A stretch of DNA of 5,603 bases from Verrucomicrobiota bacterium (lineage in GTDB: Bacteria > Verrucomicrobiota > Kiritimatiellia > JAAZAB01), in assembly GCA_018896395.1 (NCBI GenBank), contig JAHIMN010000148.1, positions 1 to 5,603 on the forward strand. Reading direction: 5' to 3'. Under the pieces are notes generated by a model. The model ran no database searches and was not told the DNA's origin. It was given only the letters and a program-made list of their open reading frames with translations. The position numbers and the translations under genes were made by a program. Of this stretch, positions 1 to 3,544 are shown piece by piece. Position 1 is the stretch's first letter. Every line of letters begins with the position of its first letter.

Positions 1-46
1 ACGCGCAAAAGGACCGATTTACGGTGATAATTCCACTGAGTGAACA

Positions 47-79
47 TGAAACCGCCTGCCTGAAGGTGAAACAACCTGC
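47..79. repeat. Two-copy imperfect 13-bp direct repeat
   Basis: TGAAACCGCCTGC at 47-59 recurs as TGAAACAACCTGC at 67-79, differing at two positions and offset by 20 bp. It lies just downstream of the hydrolase stop codon on the minus strand, in the 82-base gene-free left edge of the window. No U-tract hairpin is present, so it is not an intrinsic terminator. Function unknown; two short copies could be chance. Confidence 0.3.
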
Positions 80-82
80 GGC

Positions 83-1018
83 TTATCTTTTCCGGTGCCG
101 TGCTTGCACGGCCAGCGAGCGGGCAAAGTAGTCATTGAGCAATTCCAGATTGAACTCGCGAGCCATATCACGGGCGCTGATATCATCCGCCTCGCTGGAG
201 ACCAGGACCGAACCCAGATAACCCGGGTCAAATATTTGAACCCGGGAACCATACTTGGCGCGCATGGCCGACAGCCGTTCCCAGTTGTAGTCCAGATGCG
301 CTATGACGTAATCCAGATTGACAGTTGACGTCACATAGTTGAAGTAGTTGGTGCTTTTTGCCGTCAGCTCGCCGACCGGCGAGAGAATAAAACCGCCTAT
401 GCCCGAAATCGCGGCCGCAAAAAACATGCGGCCGGAATAAGCCCAATATGCCTGCATCAGGCCGCCATGATACGCTGAACAGAAAATCATCAGATCCGGC
501 CGGGCCGCGACGTACTTGCAGCGGATTTCATCAAAGTTCAGGTCAAAGCAGATTGCAAATCCCACGCGCCCGAAATCGCACTCGGCCACCACCGTGTTCG
601 TTCCGGATAGAATTCCGGCCTCGTTCTCGCCAATGGTTGGATGATACTTGTCGTAAACGGCGATGACTTCTCCCCGCCGGTCAATGAATTGCACCGAATT
701 GCGCCGGGTGCCGTCGGCCAGGCAACGGATGGCCGGATAGGTTATATGGCAATGATGTTCGCGGGCCGTTCCGGATAAAAATTCCAACACCCGGTTGCCG
801 CGCAAACGATAAAATTCAAATTGTTTCGCAACAGCAAAGTTCGAAGGTTGATCGCACATTTCGGGCAACACGATCAAGTCCGGCTTGTCCGGCAATACCT
901 GTGAAATCTGGCCGCGTAAATAATCAATTACAGTTTCCAAGACCGTTTGTATCGGTGCAGATGGATCCGCTTCCGGCACACGCGAACCAATCACGCTGAT
1001 CTTAATTTTTTTTGCCAT
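83..1018 (-). CDS. Carbon-nitrogen hydrolase (nitrilase superfamily)
   Basis: A 311-residue cytoplasmic enzyme that should cleave a carbon-nitrogen bond in an amide or nitrile, releasing ammonia or an amine through a cysteine thioester intermediate; the substrate cannot be named from sequence. With ATG as residue 1, the superfamily catalytic set is visible: Glu53 in LPEMCDQ, Lys124 in YDKYHPT, a second Glu at about 131 in TIGENEAGI, and nucleophile Cys157 in GFAICFDLNFDE. Length fits a single nitrilase domain (typically about 260-330 residues); no signal peptide or extra domain is seen. The frame stays open to a TTG at 1030, but nothing like a ribosome site precedes that TTG. The ATG at 1018 has a weak GGAACGG just upstream and begins the conserved beta strand, so I chose it. 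The gene is separated from dapF by 369 bases holding its own likely promoter. The family is certain; the exact subfamily is not. Confidence 0.9.
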   Translation of the reverse strand: MAKKIKISVIGSRVPEADPSAPIQTVLETVIDYLRGQISQVLPDKPDLIVLPEMCDQPSNFAVAKQFEFYRLRGNRVLEFLSGTAREHHCHITYPAIRCLADGTRRNSVQFIDRRGEVIAVYDKYHPTIGENEAGILSGTNTVVAECDFGRVGFAICFDLNFDEIRCKYVAARPDLMIFCSAYHGGLMQAYWAYSGRMFFAAAISGIGGFILSPVGELTAKSTNYFNYVTSTVNLDYVIAHLDYNWERLSAMRAKYGSRVQIFDPGYLGSVLVSSEADDISARDMAREFNLELLNDYFARSLAVQARHRKR

Positions 1019-1071
1019 TAGCCGTTCCAATCAGAAACCGTTTTTTAGTAATAGGTGGTAAGAGGTGAATC

Positions 1072-1098
1072 CTACGAACAACTAATAAGGTTGCGTAG
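1072..1098. promoter_or_regulatory. Dyad over the -10 region of the hydrolase promoter
   Basis: CTACG-AA-CAAC at 1072-1082 is mirrored by GTTG-CGTAG at 1090-1098: nine complementary pairs with a two-base bulge around a 7-base centre. The centre coincides with the candidate -10 hexamer (1082-1087) of the minus-strand promoter. That placement suits a repressor operator. The alternative, an RNA hairpin, is less likely because most of it lies upstream of the expected transcription start. Seen in sequence; the function is inference. Confidence 0.35.
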
Positions 1099-1110
1099 AG
1101 GTGGTGTCAA
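1082..1110 (-). promoter_or_regulatory. Sigma70-like promoter for the hydrolase gene
   Basis: On the minus strand a perfect -35 TTGACA (plus 1105-1110) is followed after 17 bases by TATTAG (1082-1087), a 4/6 match to TATAAT. Transcription would start near 1075 and give a leader of about 57 bases before the ATG at 1018. This supports separate expression of the hydrolase rather than read-through from dapF. Confidence 0.5.
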
Positions 1111-1175
1111 CCCAAAATCATCGCCTAAGACCGACGGACTGTTTTGCGAACGCGCTTTTCGCCCTACGCTCGCAC

Positions 1176-1260
1176 GGCGGTCGAGGCCGCCCGCCCTCCA
1201 GAAGAATCCTCTCGTAGGTCTCGATAACGTTCCATGGAGGGCGACGGGCCTCCGTCGCCG
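1176..1260. repeat. REP-like pair of inverted GC-rich units
   Basis: Two related units face each other. The right unit begins TGGAGGGCG (1235-1243) and holds a perfect 8-bp stem, GGCGACGG (1240-1247) with CCGTCGCC (1252-1259), around a 4-base loop. The left unit is its inverse: CGCCCTCCA (1192-1200) preceded by a 5-bp stem GGCGG/CCGCC (1176-1191). The 34 bases between them are unremarkable. Two head-to-head palindromic units in an intergenic space are the layout of REP/BIME elements in other bacteria. The rest of the 1019-1387 gap holds the hydrolase promoter and otherwise nothing I can assign; there is no U-tract terminator after dapF. Copy number elsewhere in the genome is unknown. Confidence 0.5.
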
Positions 1261-1387
1261 CGTGGGCGCGTGGTTTGCGTGGGGTTTCTGGCAAGATGGC
1301 ACATCGTTAGGCGAGGATCAGGGTCAACGATATTTCGCACTTTCATTTTTGGGGTCCTCATCCCGCTGAATCATGGGACGATCGGCG

Positions 1388-2194
1388 TCACATTTCGACC
1401 GTGCCTTCAAACACATAGGTGACGGGGCCCAGAAGCGTGACGGCTTCGAACCCGTCGTCGGTCAGCCGGTAATTGACTTCCAGCGTGTCGCCGTGCTTGC
1501 ATGTCACGTGCACGGGTGGCGTGACGCGGCCCAGGCGCCCGGCAATCAGGGCGCAGGCCGTGATGCCGGTGCCACAGGCCGGCGTTTCAGCTTCCACGCC
1601 CCGCTCATAGGTACGTACGCGCAAGGCATGCGCTCCGGTGATGGCCATGAAATCAACATTGGTTCCCTGGGGCGCAAAGGCGGCGTGATGGCGCATGGCG
1701 GCGCCGATGCGGCAAACATCCATGCTGTCTAACGCCTGTGTTTCAACCACGGCGTGAGGCACGCCCGTATGAATGGCATGATAGCGAACGGCTTGGTTGT
1801 CCAACTCCAGGGTCTGGTGGCATCGGCAGTCAACCGGGGCGGGCAAATGCAAACGCGCGATATCTGATAAGATTTCCGCTTCCAGCATACCTGAGGTGGT
1901 TTCGATGTGCATGCACGCGGGTGCGGCGCCCAGATCGTACGCCAGCCGCGCGATACAGCGGGCGCCGTTCCCGCACATGCCGGCCTCGGCCCCGTCCGGG
2001 TTAAAAAACCGCATACGGAAATTACCGCGCGTGGAAGACTGAACCAGCAGGAGCCCTTCGCTTCCAATACCGGCGTGCCGGTCGCACAGGTGCCGGATAA
2101 GCGCCGAATCCGCGCACGGGAAACGCGCGGCACGATCATCCAGGAGAATGAAATCGTTGCCGGCGCCGTGCATTTTCCAGAAAGGTTGTTTCAT
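1388..2194 (-). CDS. dapF: Diaminopimelate epimerase DapF
   Basis: A cytoplasmic, cofactor-independent racemase-type enzyme converting LL-diaminopimelate to meso-diaminopimelate, the precursor of lysine and of the peptidoglycan cross-linking residue. The 268 residues match the usual length (about 270-280). The two catalytic cysteines are present: Cys74 in MCGNGARC and Cys207 in TPACGTG, the thiolate pair that removes and returns the alpha proton. The N-terminal KMHGAGNDF signature, FNPDG before the first cysteine, and TGVPHAVV and YERGVEAET further on are typical of the family. GIGSEG at about 42-47 replaces the more common GIGADG-type sequence. The ATG at 2194 matches the family N-terminus, but no Shine-Dalgarno sequence precedes it, and the terminator of the upstream HU gene ends only 27 bases before it. 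The gene may therefore have a very short leader or depend on read-through. No other lysine or cell-wall gene is adjacent. Confidence 0.97.
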   Translation of the reverse strand: MKQPFWKMHGAGNDFILLDDRAARFPCADSALIRHLCDRHAGIGSEGLLLVQSSTRGNFRMRFFNPDGAEAGMCGNGARCIARLAYDLGAAPACMHIETTSGMLEAEILSDIARLHLPAPVDCRCHQTLELDNQAVRYHAIHTGVPHAVVETQALDSMDVCRIGAAMRHHAAFAPQGTNVDFMAITGAHALRVRTYERGVEAETPACGTGITACALIAGRLGRVTPPVHVTCKHGDTLEVNYRLTDDGFEAVTLLGPVTYVFEGTVEM

Positions 2195-2221
2195 GGCAAG
2201 AAAGCATAACAGGTTGGATGC

Positions 2222-2258
2222 AAAAAAAAAGGCCGGGGTTACTGAACCCCGGCCTTTT
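2222..2258 (-). terminator. Strong intrinsic terminator of the HU gene
   Basis: A perfect 14-bp stem (2227-2240 with 2245-2258; core GGCCGGGGTT) closes a 4-base loop. On the minus strand it runs into nine T residues (2222-2230). It begins 17 bases after the HU stop codon. The first four U residues of the tract also pair in the stem; the other five follow it. On the plus strand only four T follow the stem, so the main direction is minus. It should isolate HU transcription from dapF. Confidence 0.93.
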
Positions 2259-2275
2259 CGTCAATACCAAATTGC

Positions 2276-2557
2276 TTACTTCAGGATGGCTTCTTTGGCC
2301 GCCTTCGCTATGCGAAACTTGACCACTTTCTTCGCCGGAATGTTAATGGTTGCGCCGGTCGCCGGATTGCGGCCAATGCGCGCCTGACGCTGGACCAGAA
2401 CGAGTTTGCCCAAACCGGGAATCACAAATTTGTCCTTGGCGCCCTTATACGCCATCTTCACCAGCTCTTCCAGGGCGATCCCCGCCTGCTTCTTGGTGAT
2501 TTCCGTCGCTTCGGCAATCCCTGCAATGATCTCGCTCTTCGTTTTTGACTTGGCCAT
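2276..2557 (-). CDS. HU/IHF-family DNA-binding protein
   Basis: A 93-residue nucleoid-associated protein of the histone-like HU/IHF family. It should dimerise and bend DNA in the minor groove with two beta-ribbon arms. Residues 1-45 give the two-helix dimerisation part; IPGLGKL (46-52) is the turn into the sheet; the arm carries the family signature RNPATG (63-68), whose proline intercalates in known structures; the basic C-terminal helix is FRIAKAAKEAILK. Length is as expected (about 90-100). The N-terminus is lysine-rich, and IPAKKVVKFR differs from the KVPAFKPG form in E. coli HU. ATG is preceded by AAGGAGG at an 8-base spacing. The gene has its own promoter and terminator, consistent with a highly expressed single-gene unit. 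HU cannot be told from IHF subunits by sequence alone, but the generic motif and AT-tract promoter favour HU. Confidence 0.95.
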   Translation of the reverse strand: MAKSKTKSEIIAGIAEATEITKKQAGIALEELVKMAYKGAKDKFVIPGLGKLVLVQRQARIGRNPATGATINIPAKKVVKFRIAKAAKEAILK

Positions 2558-2565
2558 TACACTGT

Positions 2566-2572
2566 CCTCCTT
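2566..2572 (-). promoter_or_regulatory. Ribosome binding site of the HU gene
   Basis: AAGGAGG on the minus strand lies 8 bases before the ATG at 2557. It is an almost full complement to the 16S rRNA tail, fixes the start codon, and predicts strong translation. Confidence 0.9.
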
Positions 2573-2597
2573 CTATTGTGGTTTACCGCTACGTTTC

Positions 2598-2665
2598 CCT
2601 GAGTGTGAATCACCCAGGCCTGACATACTTGCCCCGCCTTGCTTCCCGTGAATCCGGTCCACGGG
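2598..2665 (-). promoter_or_regulatory. HU mRNA leader with two hairpins
   Basis: The leader predicted from the promoter at 2680-2708 (about 115 bases) can form two hairpins. The first, at 2645-2665, has a perfect 6-bp CCCGTG/CACGGG stem and 9-base loop. The second, at 2598-2618, has an 8-bp stem CCTGGGTG/CACTCAGG with a 5-base loop. The second contains one G-U pair on the minus-strand RNA; the same place is an A-C mismatch on the plus strand, so the fold favours the HU transcript. The ribosome site lies 25 bases further down and stays free. A role in mRNA stability or feedback control is possible but unproven. Confidence 0.35.
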
Positions 2666-2679
2666 TTTAACACTGAACT

Positions 2680-2708
2680 AATATCTCTAAAAACTCCGTG
2701 TGAGTCAA
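2680..2708 (-). promoter_or_regulatory. Sigma70-like promoter of the HU gene with AT-rich upstream tract
   Basis: On the minus strand, -35 TTGACT (plus 2703-2708; 5/6) is followed after exactly 17 bases by GATATT (2680-2685; 4/6). Immediately upstream of the -35 (2709-2731) is an almost pure A/T stretch resembling an UP element. Start would be near 2673. Confidence 0.55.
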
Positions 2709-2744
2709 TCAAAAAAATAAAATATTTTTAAACAGCCACACGGA
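2695..2744. promoter_or_regulatory. 8-bp dyad enclosing the HU -35 and AT tract
   Basis: TCCGTGTG (2695-2702) and CACACGGA (2737-2744) are perfect inverted repeats, 42 bp apart centre to centre, about four helical turns, so both arms face the same side of the DNA. One arm abuts the -35 hexamer within the promoter spacer; the other lies just upstream of the AT-rich tract. This is a plausible two-site operator or bent-DNA binding site. It has no terminator character. Function inferred only. Confidence 0.35.
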
Positions 2745-2817
2745 CGGTCTCAGATGACTATTTGAATCATTACACCGGCAAGCCCGTAGATCAAGCAAAA
2801 AGTTCAAGTTTTTTTCA

Positions 2818-2859
2818 GGCGGCCAAACCCACCGGCCGCCCCGGCTCTTTCGGCGCCGG
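2818..2859. other. Paired GC-rich hairpins just after hisI
   Basis: Two adjacent stems lie 24 bases beyond the hisI stop. One is a perfect 7-bp GGCGGCC/GGCCGCC stem with a 9-base loop (2818-2840); the other is a 5-bp CCGGC/GCCGG stem with a 9-base loop (2841-2859). On the minus strand they are followed by an A-run rather than a T-run, so they are not a standard intrinsic terminator. They could block 3' exonuclease or mark a Rho-dependent end. The A-run spans about 2809-2815 on that strand. Confidence 0.4.
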
Positions 2860-2883
2860 TAAAAAGAAAAAGCGCAAAGTCCA

Positions 2884-3330
2884 TTACGGGTCCAGGTTTT
2901 CCAGGGCCAGCGTGTCGGGGCAAATGCGGCGGTAAAAACAGTTACGCGGTTGATCGCTGCGGTTGCGGGTATGGCAGATACCGCTTCGCCGCGGGCGGAC
3001 GCGGTAGAGCAGGGCATTCTGCTCGCAGTTGACCCGCGCTTCCACCAGGTCAAAGGTTTCCCCGGATGTCTTGCCCTTTTCCCAAAGCTCGTTGCGCGAG
3101 ATGCTCCAGAGGATGAGCCGGCGCGCCTTCATTGCCAGATGAAATGCCTGCGCATTGGTGTAGGCCACCAAAATTACCTCGCCGGTATCAGCGTGCTGGA
3201 TGGCGACCGGCAAAACCCCGGTGCTCGTCGCCGATGCCCGCCCCAGCGGAGGTGTCCGCCCCAGCGGAGGTGTCCGCCCCAGCTTGGTGAAATCCAATTT
3301 AAGTTTCGTGCCTTCTTCGGTCAGATTCAA
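2884..3330 (-). CDS. hisI: Phosphoribosyl-AMP cyclohydrolase HisI, variant metal site
   Basis: A 148-residue stand-alone HisI, the cytoplasmic enzyme that opens the purine ring of phosphoribosyl-AMP in histidine biosynthesis; no HisE domain follows. Numbering from the TTG at 3330: LPVAIQHADTGEVILVAYTN (about 39-58), W75, ELWEKGKTSG (81-90), C102, C119-H120-T, and C131-F-Y-R. The three zinc-binding cysteines are all kept. The three aspartates of the usual DCDxD magnesium motif are replaced: the segment reads NCEQN (101-105). The loop between C119 and C131 is five residues longer than usual. An 18-bp tandem repeat inserts LGRTPP copies and RASATST between LDFTKLG and GVLPV, where relatives have almost nothing. 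The TTG at 3330 is chosen because GGAGGT lies 5 bases upstream; the frame is open to a TTG at 3366 without such a site. No other his gene is adjacent. Cyclohydrolase activity is likely but the altered metal ligands leave a related reaction possible. Confidence 0.88.
   Translation of the reverse strand: MNLTEEGTKLKLDFTKLGRTPPLGRTPPLGRASATSTGVLPVAIQHADTGEVILVAYTNAQAFHLAMKARRLILWSISRNELWEKGKTSGETFDLVEARVNCEQNALLYRVRPRRSGICHTRNRSDQPRNCFYRRICPDTLALENLDP
3238..3283. repeat. 18-bp tandem repeat inside hisI (about 2.6 copies)
   Basis: The unit CCGCCCCAGCGGAGGTGT occurs at 3238-3255 and 3256-3273, with a third partial copy (first 10 bases) at 3274-3283; all copies are identical. Being a multiple of three, it preserves the reading frame and encodes LGRTPP repeats on the minus strand. 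Perfect identity suggests recent replication slippage and a length that could vary between strains. Confidence 0.95.
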
Positions 3331-3335
3331 TCCAC

Positions 3336-3341
3336 ACCTCC
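3336..3341 (-). promoter_or_regulatory. Ribosome binding site deciding the hisI start
   Basis: GGAGGT on the minus strand lies 5 bases before TTG at 3330. It argues for this TTG over the one at 3366, which would put the site inside the coding region. A TACAAT at 3346-3351 resembles a -10 element but would start transcription inside this site, and has no good -35. Confidence 0.75.
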
Positions 3342-3359
3342 GTGCATTGTAGCTACTCA

Positions 3360-3528
3360 GGTTCAACGGTTCAGTGGTTCAAGGGTTCACGGTTTGAGAA
3401 GCATAATGCCAAACATTTTGCAAACATGGGATGCGCCATCATGCCTGACGGCAGCCCTTCGCTCGTCATAGGCCTCGTGAGAAGAGCTTTTCGACCCAAA
3501 ACCGTTGAACCGCTGAACCGTGAACCCG
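3360..3528. repeat. Inverted arrays of an 8-base GGTTCA unit
   Basis: The left arm (3360-3398) is a run of near-octamers: GGTTCAAC, GGTTCAGT, GGTTCAAG, GGTTCAC, GGTTTGAG. The right arm (3497-3528) carries the same kind of units on the opposite strand (reading GGTTCAC, GGTTCAGC, GGTTCAAC, GGTTTTG on the minus strand), so the arms form a long imperfect inverted repeat. The 98 bases between (3399-3496) contain no gene, tRNA or rRNA signal that I recognise. The structure fills most of the 214-base gap between the kinase stop and hisI start. It resembles a small non-autonomous palindromic element, but no target-site duplication is evident. It lacks a U-tract terminator. Confidence 0.7.
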
Positions 3529-3544
3529 CCAACCTCCCCTGTAG

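Noticed and set aside
1240..1259. GC hairpin considered as a dapF terminator
   Set aside because: It is more than 100 bases from the dapF stop and has no T-run on either strand; it fits the REP-like unit better.
1164..1361. Minus-strand open frame of 65 codons after dapF
   Set aside because: More than half is repeat-derived sequence; no start signal and no recognisable protein motif.
1055..1369. Plus-strand open frame of 104 codons in the dapF-hydrolase gap
   Set aside because: It is mainly a translation of the REP-like GC palindromes, has no ribosome site, and overlaps the hydrolase promoter.
2709..3053. Minus-strand open frame overlapping the end of hisI
   Set aside because: It is an out-of-frame shadow of hisI and extends into the HU promoter region.
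3346..3351. TACAAT considered as the -10 element of a hisI promoter
   Set aside because: The start site would cut into the ribosome binding site and no matching -35 is found at 16-18 bases.
2950..3471. Plus-strand open frame of 173 codons
   Set aside because: It is antisense to hisI and then runs through the GGTTCA repeat; the hisI strand has clear motifs and a ribosome site.
3399..3496. Core between the GGTTCA arms considered as a tRNA or other known RNA
   Set aside because: No cloverleaf, conserved tRNA T-loop/acceptor pattern or other recognisable RNA motif could be found by eye.
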